The position numbers and the translations under genes are program-made. A stretch of 49,105 nt of DNA from Curvibacter sp. (lineage in GTDB: Bacteria; Pseudomonadota; Gammaproteobacteria; Burkholderiales; Burkholderiaceae_C), in assembly GCA_019233055.1 (NCBI GenBank), contig JAFAMV010000033.1, positions 1 to 49,105 of the forward strand. Reading direction: 5' to 3'. The notes under the pieces were generated by a model, which was not told the DNA's origin, searched no databases, and worked only from the letters and a program-made list of their open reading frames with translations. Positions 24,104 through 33,195 of this stretch are shown here, one piece after another (positions within the stretch are counted from its first letter, which is position 1; the number at the start of each line of letters is the position of its first letter).

Positions 24104-24156
24104 GCAGATGGCTCCAAGGCCTCCAGAGCCTTGGCTTGCATGGCGGATCCATCTGC
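24104..24156. terminator. Nested hairpins downstream of the Mn exporter
   Basis: GCAGATGG (24104-24111) pairs with CCATCTGC (24149-24156) around an inner stem CCAAGGC/GCCTTGG (24114-24120, 24128-24134). It may mark the end of the exporter transcript, though no T run is present. A run of about ten C residues lies just before it. The rest of 24036-24215 shows nothing recognisable. Confidence 0.35.
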
Positions 24157-24219
24157 TGCAGGCAATGCACAGCGCCATGGACCGCTGAATGGGGCTGGTG
24201 CGCTGGAATGGCCGTCGCT

Positions 24220-24228
24220 TGCTATACT
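24220..24228 (+). promoter_or_regulatory. Extended -10 promoter before the metX riboswitch
   Basis: TGCTATACT is a TGn-extended -10 (TATACT at 24223-24228). It places the transcript start at about 24235, ten bases before the SAM-II aptamer. The -35 is weak, as is usual for extended -10 promoters. Confidence 0.55.
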
Positions 24229-24245
24229 CGCGCCACCTGTTCACA

Positions 24246-24309
24246 GGGCGCCGATTTGATTTCAGCTTGCGGGCGCCGAAACCACCGTGTTTCGAAATTC
24301 AGCTAAAGA
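24246..24309 (+). ncRNA. SAM-II riboswitch upstream of metX
   Basis: The stem GGCGCC (24247-24252)/GGCGCC (24272-24277) encloses a loop with GATTTG and GCTTGCGG, and is followed by GCTAAAGA (24302-24309). These are the conserved elements of the S-adenosylmethionine-II aptamer. GATTTC (24258-24263) can pair with GAAATT (24294-24299) as the pseudoknot. A GAAAC/GTTTC hairpin (24278-24282, 24289-24293) is inserted before the pseudoknot strand. Position before a methionine-biosynthesis gene supports the call. Confidence 0.85.
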
Positions 24310-24320
24310 CAGATGGGCTC

Positions 24321-24355
24321 AACCCGGTCTCGTTTTTGGCGAACCGGGTTTTTTG
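24321..24355 (+). terminator. Riboswitch-linked intrinsic terminator before metX
   Basis: AACCCGGT (24321-24328) pairs with ACCGGGTT (24343-24350), with a 14-base loop, followed by a T run. It lies 12 bases after the SAM-II core and six before the metX ATG, so SAM binding could attenuate transcription. Confidence 0.8.
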
Positions 24356-24360
24356 TTGCC

Positions 24361-25497
24361 ATGAGCTTTCTCGCCACACCTCAGTCCATGACCTTCGAGG
24401 CCCCTTTGCCCTTGCAAAGCGGCGCCTCGATCCGTGATTACACCCTTGCCTACGAGACCTACGGCACGCTGAACGCCGAGCGTTCCAACGCGGTGCTGAT
24501 CTGCCACGCCCTCAATGCTTCGCACCATGTGGCCGGGGTCTATGAAGGCCAGCCCAGGTCCGAAGGCTGGTGGGACAACATGATCGGTCCCGGCAAGTCC
24601 GTGGACACCGACCGCTACTTCGTCATCGGCGTCAACAACCTCGGCTCCTGCTTCGGCAGCACCGGCCCGATGCATGTGAACCCCGACACCGGGCGCGTCT
24701 ATGGCGCCGACTTCCCGGTGGTCACGGTGGAAGACTGGGTCAACGCCCAGGCCCGCTTGCTCGATGCGCTGGGCATCCGGCAACTGGCGGCGGTCATGGG
24801 CGGCAGCCTGGGCGGCATGCAGGCCCTGAGCTGGACCCTGCAATACCCGGATCGCATGCGCCACGCCGTGGTGGTGGCCAGCGCGCCCAATCTGAACGCA
24901 GAGAACATCGCCTTCAACGAGGTGGCGCGCCGGGCCATCGTCACCGATCCCGACTTCCACGGCGGCCATTTCTACGAGCACAACGTGGTGCCCAAGCGCG
25001 GCCTGCGCATCGCCCGCATGATCGGTCACATCACCTACCTCAGCGACGATGTGATGAACGAGAAGTTCGGCCGCGAACTGCGCGAGGCCGTGGCCGACAG
25101 CGCCACCGGCTACCGCTATTCGACCCAGGACGTGGAGTTCCAGATCGAAAGCTACCTGCGCTACCAGGGTGACAAGTTCAGCGAGTACTTCGATGCCAAC
25201 ACCTACCTGTTGATCACCCGGGCGCTCGACTACTTCGACCCCGCCCGTGCGCACGGCGGCCATCTCAGCGCCGCCCTGGCGCAGGCGCAGTGCCGCTTCC
25301 TGCTGGTCAGCTTCAGCACCGACTGGCGCTTCTCGCCCGAGCGCAGCCGCGAGATCGTCAAGGGCCTGCTCGACAACCGCCGCGACGTCAGCTACGCCGA
25401 GATCGATGCGCCGCATGGTCACGATGCCTTCCTGCTCGAAGACCCGCGTTACCTCGATGTGGTGCGTGCCTATTTCAACCACAAGGTGCCGGCATGA
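24361..25497 (+). CDS. metX: Homoserine O-acyltransferase MetX
   Basis: Acylates homoserine in methionine biosynthesis. Betaproteobacterial members are often O-succinyltransferases despite the MetX fold, so the acyl donor is left open. The 378-residue alpha/beta-hydrolase has the nucleophile elbow [12 protein letters not shown] (Ser about 146), [14 protein letters not shown], and the late Asp/His (GHDAFLLE). ATG 24361 ([12 protein letters not shown]) matches close homologues in form; it has no clear Shine-Dalgarno because the terminator stem lies immediately before it. ATG 24388 is an alternative. The stop overlaps metW. Confidence 0.96.
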   Translation: MSFLATPQSMTFEAPLPLQSGASIRDYTLAYETYGTLNAERSNAVLICHALNASHHVAGVYEGQPRSEGWWDNMIGPGKSVDTDRYFVIGVNNLGSCFGSTGPMHVNPDTGRVYGADFPVVTVEDWVNAQARLLDALGIRQLAAVMGGSLGGMQALSWTLQYPDRMRHAVVVASAPNLNAENIAFNEVARRAIVTDPDFHGGHFYEHNVVPKRGLRIARMIGHITYLSDDVMNEKFGRELREAVADSATGYRYSTQDVEFQIESYLRYQGDKFSEYFDANTYLLITRALDYFDPARAHGGHLSAALAQAQCRFLLVSFSTDWRFSPERSREIVKGLLDNRRDVSYAEIDAPHGHDAFLLEDPRYLDVVRAYFNHKVPA

Positions 25498-26078
25498 GCG
25501 ACGCCCACAACCTCCAAAGCATTGCCGCCCTGGTCCCTCGGGGCGCCCACGTGCTCGACCTGGGCTGCGGCGACGGCGCCCTGCTCGACCTGTTGCAACG
25601 CGAGCGCGGCTGCACCGGCTACGGCATCGAGATCGACGATGCGAATGTGCTCGCCTGCGTCAAGCGCGGTGTCAACGTGATCCAGCTCAACCTCGACGAG
25701 GGCCTGTCGATGTTCGACGACGCCTCCTTCGACGTGGTGCTACAGATCGACACCCTGCAGCATCTGCGCAATGCCGAGGTCATGCTGCGCGAGACCGCCC
25801 GCGTGGGCAAGACCGGCATCGTGGCCTTCCCCAACTTTGCGCACTGGCCCAACCGCCTGAGCGTGCTGCAAGGGCGCATGCCGGTCACCAAGCGCCTGCC
25901 CTACCAGTGGTACGACACGCCGAACATCCGCGTCGGCACCTATGCCGATTTCATCGACCTGGCGCACAAGAATGCCCTGCGCATCGTCGACGCCTTCGGC
26001 CTGGAGCGGGGGCATGAGGTGCGCTGGCTGCCCAATGCACGGGCCGGCACGGCGGTGTTCAAGTTCGTGCGGGGCTGA
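25494..26078 (+). CDS. metW: MetW, methionine biosynthesis partner of MetX
   Basis: A 194-residue protein with a class I methyltransferase fold: motif [17 protein letters not shown] (about 21-36), [15 protein letters not shown], and [12 protein letters not shown]. It has long been paired with metX; it is reported to partner with MetX and be needed for full acyltransferase function rather than to act as an ordinary methyltransferase. ATG 25494 overlaps the metX stop by ATGA. Both genes would share SAM-II control. Confidence 0.95.
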   Translation: MSDAHNLQSIAALVPRGAHVLDLGCGDGALLDLLQRERGCTGYGIEIDDANVLACVKRGVNVIQLNLDEGLSMFDDASFDVVLQIDTLQHLRNAEVMLRETARVGKTGIVAFPNFAHWPNRLSVLQGRMPVTKRLPYQWYDTPNIRVGTYADFIDLAHKNALRIVDAFGLERGHEVRWLPNARAGTAVFKFVRG

Positions 26079-26130
26079 GCCATCGATGGGGCGGTCCGCG
26101 TTAGGATCCGGCCTGTTCCAATTGACTGCC

Positions 26131-26907
26131 ATGACACCGCAATTCCAGAGCATCACCCCCGGGGCCCGTCTGTCCGACCGGGTGGCCGAGGCGCTGGCCG
26201 CCGAAATCCGGGCCGGGCGCCTGGCGGAGGGCGACAAGCTGCCCACCGAGGCGGTGCTGGTCGAGCAGTTCGCGGTCAGCCGCACCGTGGTGCGTGAGGC
26301 CGTGTCGCGCCTGAAGTCGCTGGGCCTGGTCGATTCGCGCCAGGGCAGCGGGGTGTTTGTCAAACCGCAGGGCTTCCAGCCCCTCAATTTCGATGCCCGT
26401 CATGCGGTATCCAAGGGGGCGGTGGTGCAGATCGTCGAGGTGCGGCGCGCGCTGGAGGCCGAGGTGGCCGGGCTGGCCGCCGAGCGCCGCCAGCCCGAGG
26501 ATGTGCTGCGGCTGCGCACGGCCCTGCAGGCGTTGGGGGCGGCGGTGCAGGGCGGCGGCGATGGCGTGGCCGAGGACGTGCAGTTCCACCGGGCGATTGC
26601 CGACACGGCGCGCAACCCCTTCCTGATGGGCACCCTCGACTACCTGGGGCAGTTCCTGCGCGGCGTCACCCGGGTGACGCGCGCCAACGAAGCCCGCCGC
26701 GCCGATTTCGCGCGCGAGGTGGCCGAGGAGCATGAGCGCATCGTCCAGGCCATCGAGGCCGGCGATGCGCCCGCGGCGCGCGCGGCCGCCGCCGGCCACA
26801 TGGACAACGCCATCCGCCGCATCGAGCAGGCCGACCCGGCCTTCTGGCAGCAGCAGGGCGAGGCGCTGGCCCGGCCGCTGATCAGCGCGCTGAACCCGCC
26901 TTCCTGA
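26131..26907 (+). CDS. GntR-family (FadR/FCD) regulator of the acid-sugar cluster
   Basis: A 258-residue regulator with an N-terminal winged helix-turn-helix (about 10-80; GDKLPTEAVLVEQFAVSRTV, SRQGSGVFV). A C-terminal all-helical FCD domain (about 100-235) shows metal-site-type residues in EDVQFHRAIAD and EEHERIVQAI plus a late His (AAAGHMDNAI). FCD domains bind small acids, so threonate, erythronate or a 3-oxo intermediate is the probable ligand (inference). It is encoded just upstream of the catabolic genes in the same direction. A palindrome at 26959-26971 is the likely operator. Confidence 0.92.
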   Translation: MTPQFQSITPGARLSDRVAEALAAEIRAGRLAEGDKLPTEAVLVEQFAVSRTVVREAVSRLKSLGLVDSRQGSGVFVKPQGFQPLNFDARHAVSKGAVVQIVEVRRALEAEVAGLAAERRQPEDVLRLRTALQALGAAVQGGGDGVAEDVQFHRAIADTARNPFLMGTLDYLGQFLRGVTRVTRANEARRADFAREVAEEHERIVQAIEAGDAPAARAAAAGHMDNAIRRIEQADPAFWQQQGEALARPLISALNPPS

Positions 26908-26958
26908 AAGTCCACGGCCAGCCGGGTTTACCCGTATCTGTCAGGGTCCTTAAATTTG

Positions 26959-26971
26959 TATGATAACCATA
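26959..26971. promoter_or_regulatory. Candidate operator of the acid-sugar operon
   Basis: TATGATAACCATA forms a TATG/CATA palindrome in an AT-rich patch of the 136-bp gap before the transporter gene. Its TATGAT also resembles a -10, so a bound regulator would block the promoter. Confidence 0.5.
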
Positions 26972-27043
26972 TAACTTTCAAAGCCGGCCCCATCCTGCTC
27001 TCGTCGCTGGGGTTGTGGGCCAGATTCTCAGGAGACAGACTTC

Positions 27044-28357
27044 ATGACCACCCAAACCCTGGCGGGCACCTCTGCCGCGCCGGCCGATCTCGAACGCCAG
27101 ACCTACGCCAAAGTGTTCTGGCGCCTGGTGCCCTTTCTCATGCTGTGCTACGTGGTGGCCTACCTCGACCGCGTCAACGTGGGCTTTGCCAAGCTCCAGA
27201 TGGCGCAGGACCTGGGCTTCAGCGAAACCGTGTTCGGCCTGGGCGCCGGCATCTTCTTCCTGGGCTACTTTCTGTTCGAGGTGCCCAGCAACATCCTGAT
27301 GAGCAAGGTGGGCGCCCGCATCTGGATCGCCCGCATCATGATCACCTGGGGCCTGCTCTCGGCGGCCTTCCTGTTCGTCAAGACCCCCACCCAGTTCTAT
27401 GTGCTGCGTTTTCTGCTCGGCCTGGCCGAGGCCGGCTTCTACCCCGGCGTGATCCTGTACCTCACGCTCTGGTACCCGGCGCACCGGCGCGCCAGGATCG
27501 TGGCCGTGTTCATGTCCGCCATCCCCGTGGCCGGCATCTTCGGCAACCCGCTGTCGGGCTGGATCATGGAGGTCTTCCACGACGCGGGCTCGCTGGCCGG
27601 CTGGCAATGGATGTTCCTGATCGAGGCCGTACCGGCCCTGCTGATCGGCCTGGCCGTGCTGGCCTACCTCGACAACAACGTGGCCGGGGCCAGGTGGCTC
27701 AGCCCCGAGCAGAAGCAGTTGCTGCAACGCGAGATCGAGCAGGACCAGGCCCATGGTGCCAAAGGCCCGCACACCGTGGCCGCCGTCTTCGGCGACGCGC
27801 GCATCTGGTGGATGGCCGCCATCTACTTCGCCTTCGTCATGGGCCAGTACGCCCTGACCTTCTGGTTGCCCAGCCTGGTCAAGGCCACCGGCGTCCAAGG
27901 CAACTTCAACATCGGCCTGCTCAGCGCCATCCCCTTCCTGTGCGCCATCGTGGCCATGAACCTGTTCGGGCGCAGCGCCGACAGCCGACGTGAGCGCCGC
28001 TGGCACCTGATCATCCCGGCCATGATGGGCGCCGTGGGTTTTGCCGTGGCGGCCTCCTTCGCCGACAACACCGTGGTCTCGCTGGTCTTCCTGTCGCTGG
28101 CCGCCGCCGGCGTGCTGACCTGCGCGCCGCTGTTCTGGTCCCTGCCCACGGCCTTTCTCTCGGGCACGGCTGCCGCCGCCGGCATCGCCGCCATCAACTC
28201 GGTGGGCAACCTGGCCGGCTTTGTCAGCCCCTACCTGATCGGTTATCTCAAGGACCTGACGGGCAGCACCGCCATCGGCATGTACGTGCTGGCCGCCTCG
28301 CTGGTCGTGGGGGCGGTGCTGGTGTGGCTCACACCCAGGCAACTGGTCAACCGCTGA
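27044..28357 (+). CDS. MFS transporter, ACS family (acid-sugar uptake)
   Basis: The 437-residue protein has 12 predicted TM segments in two halves with a central cytoplasmic loop (about 205-240). The anion:cation symporter signatures LDRVNVGFAKLQM and WGLLSAAF are present, as in tartrate and galactonate carriers. It starts at ATG 27044 after CAGGAGAC. As first gene of the ltnD-denD-otnKCI run it most likely imports threonate or erythronate; that substrate is inferred from context. Confidence 0.92.
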   Translation: MTTQTLAGTSAAPADLERQTYAKVFWRLVPFLMLCYVVAYLDRVNVGFAKLQMAQDLGFSETVFGLGAGIFFLGYFLFEVPSNILMSKVGARIWIARIMITWGLLSAAFLFVKTPTQFYVLRFLLGLAEAGFYPGVILYLTLWYPAHRRARIVAVFMSAIPVAGIFGNPLSGWIMEVFHDAGSLAGWQWMFLIEAVPALLIGLAVLAYLDNNVAGARWLSPEQKQLLQREIEQDQAHGAKGPHTVAAVFGDARIWWMAAIYFAFVMGQYALTFWLPSLVKATGVQGNFNIGLLSAIPFLCAIVAMNLFGRSADSRRERRWHLIIPAMMGAVGFAVAASFADNTVVSLVFLSLAAAGVLTCAPLFWSLPTAFLSGTAAAAGIAAINSVGNLAGFVSPYLIGYLKDLTGSTAIGMYVLAASLVVGAVLVWLTPRQLVNR

Positions 28358-28408
28358 GCCAGACGCCCTCTTTCATCCCATTCCAGACAAGCAAAAAGGA
28401 AGCTTCAC

Positions 28409-29305
28409 ATGAGCACCATCGGATTCATCGGCCTGGGCGCCATGGGCAGCGGCATGGCCGCCTCGCTGCGCCGGGCCGGCCACACGCTGCAGGTGTTTGA
28501 CCTGCGCCGCGAGGTGGCCGACGCCTTTGCCGCCCAGGGCGGCCGGGCCTGCGCCTCGCCCGCCGAGGCCGCCCAAGGCGCCGAGGTGGTGGTGTCGGTG
28601 GTGGTCAACGCGGCCCAGACCGAGGCCGTGCTGTTCGGTCAGGACGGGCAGGGCGGCTGCGCCGCCGCCATGTCGCCCGGCGCCGTCTTCGTGATGTGCT
28701 CCACCGTCGATCCCAACTGGTCGGCGGCCCTGGAAACCCGGCTCGAAGCCATGGGCCTGGGCTACCTCGATGCCCCCATCTCGGGTGGCGCTGCCAAGGC
28801 CGCCAGCGGACAGATGACCATGATGACGGCCGGCCGGCCCGCCGTGTACGAGCGCGTCGGCCCCCTGCTCGATGCCATGGCCGCCAAGGTCTACCGCCTG
28901 GGTGAGCGCGCCGGCGCAGGCAGCAAGGTCAAGATCATCAACCAGTTGCTGGCCGGCGTGCACATCGCCGCCGCCGCCGAAGCCATGGCCCTGGGCCTGC
29001 GCGAAGGCGTCGAGGCCCAGGCCCTGTACGAGGTGATCACGAACAGCGCCGGCAACAGCTGGATGTTCGAGAACCGCATGGCCCATGTGCTGGCCGCCGA
29101 CTACACCCCGCTGTCGGCGGTGGACATCTTCGTCAAGGACCTGGGCCTGGTGCTCGACACCGCGCGCGCCAGCAAATTCCCGCTGCCCCTGTCCAGCACC
29201 GCGCACCAGATGTTCATGCAGGCCTCCACCGCCGGCTTCGGGCGCGAGGACGACAGCGCGGTCATCAAGATCTTCCCGGGCATCACCCTGCCCGGTGCCG
29301 AATGA
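28409..29305 (+). CDS. ltnD: L-threonate dehydrogenase LtnD
   Basis: Beta-hydroxyacid dehydrogenase family, 298 residues: oxidises L-threonate at C2 to 2-oxo-tetronate with NAD+. The N-terminal dinucleotide motif is GFIGLGAMGSGMA (5-17). The substrate loop DAPISGGAAKA lies near residue 120, and the catalytic Lys175 is in GSKVKIINQ. Alone it could be any 3-hydroxyacid dehydrogenase; the neighbouring otnK-otnC-otnI genes make LtnD the best choice. RBS AAAAGGAAG precedes the ATG. Confidence 0.88.
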   Translation: MSTIGFIGLGAMGSGMAASLRRAGHTLQVFDLRREVADAFAAQGGRACASPAEAAQGAEVVVSVVVNAAQTEAVLFGQDGQGGCAAAMSPGAVFVMCSTVDPNWSAALETRLEAMGLGYLDAPISGGAAKAASGQMTMMTAGRPAVYERVGPLLDAMAAKVYRLGERAGAGSKVKIINQLLAGVHIAAAAEAMALGLREGVEAQALYEVITNSAGNSWMFENRMAHVLAADYTPLSAVDIFVKDLGLVLDTARASKFPLPLSSTAHQMFMQASTAGFGREDDSAVIKIFPGITLPGAE

Positions 29306-29350
29306 CAATCGGCTGAACACCCTCTCCAGCCTGCTCAGGAGTTCCCACCC

Positions 29351-30364
29351 ATGCACATCCTCATCACCGGCGGCTGCGGCTTTCTCGGCGCCCGCCTGGC
29401 CCGCACCCTGCTGTCTGCCGGCTCGCTCGGCCTGGCCGGCGCCCCCGCCGCCGCGATCACCCGCATCACCCTGGCCGACCGCATGCCGCCACCGGCCGAC
29501 CTGGCCGCCGATGCCCGCATCGCCTACCTGGGCGGCGACCTCAACGAGCAACTGGGCGCCGGCCTGCTGCCTGCGGCCGACACCGCCCTGGTCTACCACC
29601 TGGCCGCGGCCGTCAGCGGCGAATGCGAGGCCGACATGGACCTGGGCCTGCACAGCAACCTCGACGCCACCCTGGCCCTGCTGCAGGCCTGCCGCGCCCT
29701 GCAGACCGCGCCCACCGTGGTGTTCTCAAGCTCGGTGGCCGTGTTCGGCAATTCGCCCGAACTGCCCCTGCCCGAAGCCATCGAAGACCTCACCCTGCCC
29801 ACGCCGCAGGGCAGCTACGGCGTGCAGAAATTCGTCGGCGAGCAACTGGTGGCCGACTTCGGCCGCAAGGGCTTCATCCGCGCCCGCAACGTGCGCCTCA
29901 TGACGGTCAGCGTGCGCCCGGGCCGCCCCAATGGCGCGGCCTCCAGCTTCCTCAGCGGCATGATCCGTGAACCCCTGGCCGGCGAGCGCGCCAACTGCCC
30001 GGTGCCGCCCGACACCCCGGTGGCCCTGTCCTCGCCGGGCCGCACCATCGCCGGCCTGCTGCGCGCCGCCCAGGCCAGCGACGCCGAGTGGGGGCCGCGC
30101 GTGGCCCTCAACCTGCCGGCCCTCACCACCACCGTGGGCGAGATGGCCCAGGCCCTGGAGCGTGTGGCCGGCCCGGCCGCCACCGCCCTGATCGACTGGC
30201 AGCCCGACGCCCGCGTCGCCGCCATCGTCACCAGCTGGCCCAGCCGCATCGCCGCGCATCGCGCCCAGGCCCTGGGCCTGCTGCCCGACGCCGACTTCGA
30301 CACCATCATCCGTGACTACGTGCGCGAAAACCCCGCTGCCGTGACACGGCCCCTGAAGGCCTGA
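29351..30364 (+). CDS. denD: D-erythronate dehydrogenase DenD
   Basis: Extended SDR (epimerase-type), 337 residues; members oxidise D-erythronate to 3-oxo-tetronate. It has the NAD motif GGCGFLGARLA (7-17), a Ser-rich catalytic segment VFSSSVAVFG (about 125-134) and the Y156-x3-K160 pair (SYGVQKFVGE). The stretch VRLMTVSVRPGRPNGAASS also fits the family. It feeds the same 3-oxo-tetronate pool as LtnD plus OtnI. The gene ends five bases before otnK. Confidence 0.9.
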   Translation: MHILITGGCGFLGARLARTLLSAGSLGLAGAPAAAITRITLADRMPPPADLAADARIAYLGGDLNEQLGAGLLPAADTALVYHLAAAVSGECEADMDLGLHSNLDATLALLQACRALQTAPTVVFSSSVAVFGNSPELPLPEAIEDLTLPTPQGSYGVQKFVGEQLVADFGRKGFIRARNVRLMTVSVRPGRPNGAASSFLSGMIREPLAGERANCPVPPDTPVALSSPGRTIAGLLRAAQASDAEWGPRVALNLPALTTTVGEMAQALERVAGPAATALIDWQPDARVAAIVTSWPSRIAAHRAQALGLLPDADFDTIIRDYVRENPAAVTRPLKA

Positions 30365-30369
30365 ACCCC

Positions 30370-31638
30370 ATGAACAAGATCGCCCTCGGCTGCATCGCCG
30401 ACGACTTCACCGGCGCCACCGACCTGGCCAACAACCTGGTGCGCGCCGGCATGCGTGTGGTGCAGACCATCGGTGTGCCCACCGGCCCCCTGGCCGCCGA
30501 GGTGGACGCCGTGGTGGTGGCCCTCAAGTCGCGCACCATCGCCCCGGACCAGGCCGTGGCCCAGTCGCTGGCCGCGCTGCAATGGCTGCAGGCCCAGGGC
30601 GCGCGCCAGATCTACTTCAAGTACTGCTCCACCTTCGACAGCACGCCAGAAGGCAATATCGGCCCGGTCACCGAGGCCTTGATGGACGCGCTGGGCACCG
30701 ACTTCACCATCGCCACCCCGGCCTTCCCCGACAACAAGCGCACCGTCTTCAAGGGCTACCTGTTTGCCGGCGATGGCCTGCTCAACGAGAGCGGCATGCA
30801 GAACCACCCGCTCACCCCCATGACCGACCCCAACCTGGTGCGCGTCATGCAGGCCCAGACCCAGCGCCGGGTCGGTCTGATCGATCACGCCGTGGTGGCG
30901 CGGGGTGCCGAGGCAGTGCGCGAGCGCATCGCCGCCCTGCGCGCCGAAGGGGTGGGCGTGGCCGTGGTCGATGCCATATCCAACGACGATCTGTTGCGCA
31001 TGGGCCCGGCCCTGGCCGAGCTGCCCCTGCTCACCGCGGGGTCGGGCGTGGCCATCGCGCTGCCGGCCAATTTCGGCCTGGCCCCCTCGGCCCTGGCGGC
31101 GGCCTTGCCGGCGGCGCGCGGTCTGCAGGCCGTGGTCTCGGGCAGTTGCTCGGTGGCCACCCACCAGCAGGTGGCGCACTTCATCGCCAGCGGCCGCCCG
31201 GCGCTGCCCATCGACCCGCTGCAACTGGCCGCGGGTGAGGATGTGGTCGGTCAGGCCCTGGCCTGGGCCGCTCCTTTGCTGGCCGGTGGCCCGGTGTTGG
31301 TCTATTCCACCGCCGAGCCCGGTGCCGTGAAGGCGGTGCAGGGGCAACTGGGGGTGGCCGAGGCCGGTGCCCTGGTCGAGCAGGCCGTGGCCGCCATCGC
31401 GCGGGGCCTGGTGGCCCTGGGCGTGCGCCAGTTGGTGGTGGCCGGCGGCGAGACCTCGGGTGCCTGCGTGCAGGCCCTGGACATCGCGCAGATGCAGATC
31501 GGGCCCCAGATCGACCCCGGCGTGCCCTGGTGCCATGCGGCCTCGCCGGTGGCTGGCGAAGGCGGCTTGCACCTCACGCTCAAATCGGGCAACTTCGGTG
31601 CGGTCGATTTCTTCAGCAAGGCCTTTGCCCTGCTCTGA
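30370..31638 (+). CDS. otnK: 3-oxo-tetronate kinase OtnK (DUF1537)
   Basis: Phosphorylates 3-oxo-tetronate at O4 using ATP. The 422-residue product has the N-terminal DUF1537 domain starting IADDFTGATDLANN (9-22), with KYCSTFDSTPEGNIGPV (about 95-111) as substrate-binding loop. The C-terminal nucleotide-binding domain contains VVAGGETSGACVQAL near residue 358. Both halves are complete. It lies in the middle of the operon, 13 bases before otnC. Confidence 0.95.
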   Translation: MNKIALGCIADDFTGATDLANNLVRAGMRVVQTIGVPTGPLAAEVDAVVVALKSRTIAPDQAVAQSLAALQWLQAQGARQIYFKYCSTFDSTPEGNIGPVTEALMDALGTDFTIATPAFPDNKRTVFKGYLFAGDGLLNESGMQNHPLTPMTDPNLVRVMQAQTQRRVGLIDHAVVARGAEAVRERIAALRAEGVGVAVVDAISNDDLLRMGPALAELPLLTAGSGVAIALPANFGLAPSALAAALPAARGLQAVVSGSCSVATHQQVAHFIASGRPALPIDPLQLAAGEDVVGQALAWAAPLLAGGPVLVYSTAEPGAVKAVQGQLGVAEAGALVEQAVAAIARGLVALGVRQLVVAGGETSGACVQALDIAQMQIGPQIDPGVPWCHAASPVAGEGGLHLTLKSGNFGAVDFFSKAFALL

Positions 31639-31651
31639 TCCGGAGCCCTCC

Positions 31652-32338
31652 ATGAATGAAAACCAGGCCCGCGAGGCCATCTGCCGGGTCGGCCACAGCC
31701 TGTTCGAGCGCGGCTATGTGCACGCCACCGCCGGCAACATCAGTGTGCGTCTCGACGACGGCTACCTCATCACCCCCACCGATGCCAGCCTGGGCACGCT
31801 CGACCCGGCGCGTCTGGCCCGCCTTGATGCCGACGGTCAGCAGATCGCGGGCGACCGGGGCAGCAAGACCATCGTGCTGCACCGGCGTATCTATGCCGCC
31901 GCCACCCGCTTCGATGCCGGCACGCGCTGCGTCATCCACACCCACAGCACGCACTGCGTGGCCGCCAGCCTGCAGCCCTGCCTGCCTGCCGTGCCCCCGC
32001 TGACGGGCCAGGAACTGCTGCCGGCCCTCACGCCCTACTTTGTGATGAAGGTGGGCCATGTGCCCCTGATCCCCTACCACCGCCCCGGCGCACCCGAGGC
32101 TGCCGAGGCCGTGGCCCAGGCCATTGCCCGCTACGGTGAGCAGGGCCGGGCCATCCGCGCGGTGATGCTGGAGCGCCTGGGGCCCAATGTGTGGCATGAC
32201 AGCCCCGAGGCCGCCATGGCCACGCTCGAAGAACTTGAGGAAACCGCCCGCCTGTGGCTGCTCAGCGCCCGCCAGCCCGAGCCCCTGGCCGAGGACCGTC
32301 TCGATGAACTGCGCCGCACCTTCGGTGCCCGCTGGTAA
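31652..32338 (+). CDS. otnC: 3-oxo-tetronate 4-phosphate decarboxylase OtnC
   Basis: Class II aldolase-family decarboxylase that turns 3-oxo-tetronate 4-phosphate into dihydroxyacetone phosphate and CO2. The 228-residue product has ATAGNISVRL, LTPTDASLG-type residues and the metal-binding IHTHSTH (H96, H98) with a later His in the C-terminal half. ATG 31652 is preceded by CGGAGCC; the frame is open further upstream inside otnK, without homology. Together with OtnK it completes the pathway into glycolysis. Confidence 0.93.
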   Translation: MNENQAREAICRVGHSLFERGYVHATAGNISVRLDDGYLITPTDASLGTLDPARLARLDADGQQIAGDRGSKTIVLHRRIYAAATRFDAGTRCVIHTHSTHCVAASLQPCLPAVPPLTGQELLPALTPYFVMKVGHVPLIPYHRPGAPEAAEAVAQAIARYGEQGRAIRAVMLERLGPNVWHDSPEAAMATLEELEETARLWLLSARQPEPLAEDRLDELRRTFGARW

Positions 32339-32364
32339 ACCTGTTTTCCTGATCGGAGAAATCC

Positions 32365-33195
32365 ATGCCCCGCTTTGCCGCCAACCTCTCGATGCTCTAC
32401 CCCGAGCTGCCCTTTCTGGAGCGCTTCGGCGCCGCTGCACGCGACGGCTTCCAGGCCGTCGAATACCTGTTCCCCTACGCCTTCGCGGCCGAAGACATCC
32501 GGGCCCAGCTCCAGGCCCATGGCCTCAGCCAGGCCCTGTTCAATGCCCCGCCCGGCGGCACCGATGCGGCCGGCATCGCCCGCGCCTGGGACGTGGCCGG
32601 CGACCGCGGCACGGCCTCGCTGCCGGGGCGTGAGGCCGAGTTCCGCGCCGGCGTTAGCCTGGCGCTGCAATACGCCCGCGTGCTCGACTGCCCGCGCATC
32701 CATCTGATGGCGGGCATGTTCCCGGCCGGGGTCGACCGTGCCCGGCACCGAGCCACCTATGTCGCCAACCTGCGCTGGGCCGCGGCCGAGGCGGCACGCG
32801 AGGGCCGCGAGCTGCTGATCGAACCCATCAACCAGCGCGACATGCCCGGCTTCTTCCTGAGCCGCCAGGACGATGCGCACGCCGTGATCGCCGAGGTGGG
32901 CGCGCCCAACCTCAAGGTGCAGATGGACCTCTACCACCTGCAGATCGTCGAGGGCGATGTGGCCATGAAACTGCGCCAGTACCTGCCCACCGGCCGCGTC
33001 GGCCACCTGCAGATCGCCAGCGTGCCGCAGCGCCACGAGCCCGACCTGGGCGAGCTCAATTTCGACTACCTGTTCGATGTCATCGACGAGCTGGGTTATG
33101 AGGGCTGGATCGGCTGCGAATACCGGCCGGCGCGCGGCGCCACACCGGGCGGCACCTCGGCCGGCCTGGCGTGGATGCGTCGCAGATCGGCCTGA
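32365..33195 (+). CDS. otnI: 2-oxo-tetronate isomerase OtnI
   Basis: Hydroxypyruvate-isomerase-like TIM barrel, 276 residues; interconverts 2-oxo- and 3-oxo-tetronate. It starts [20 protein letters not shown], typical of the family. The metal/acid residues are in [14 protein letters not shown] (Glu), [10 protein letters not shown] (Asp), [14 protein letters not shown] (His/Gln) and IGCEYRP (Glu). It completes the set for using L-threonate. It is the last gene of the operon; I see no clear terminator in 33196-33437, the 242-bp gap before the chemoreceptor gene. Confidence 0.93.
   Translation: MPRFAANLSMLYPELPFLERFGAAARDGFQAVEYLFPYAFAAEDIRAQLQAHGLSQALFNAPPGGTDAAGIARAWDVAGDRGTASLPGREAEFRAGVSLALQYARVLDCPRIHLMAGMFPAGVDRARHRATYVANLRWAAAEAAREGRELLIEPINQRDMPGFFLSRQDDAHAVIAEVGAPNLKVQMDLYHLQIVEGDVAMKLRQYLPTGRVGHLQIASVPQRHEPDLGELNFDYLFDVIDELGYEGWIGCEYRPARGATPGGTSAGLAWMRRRSA

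Noticed and set aside
26978..28342. Minus-strand open frame of 454 codons opposite the MFS gene
   Set aside because: Shadow frame with Gly/His-rich product; the plus strand carries the MFS transporter.
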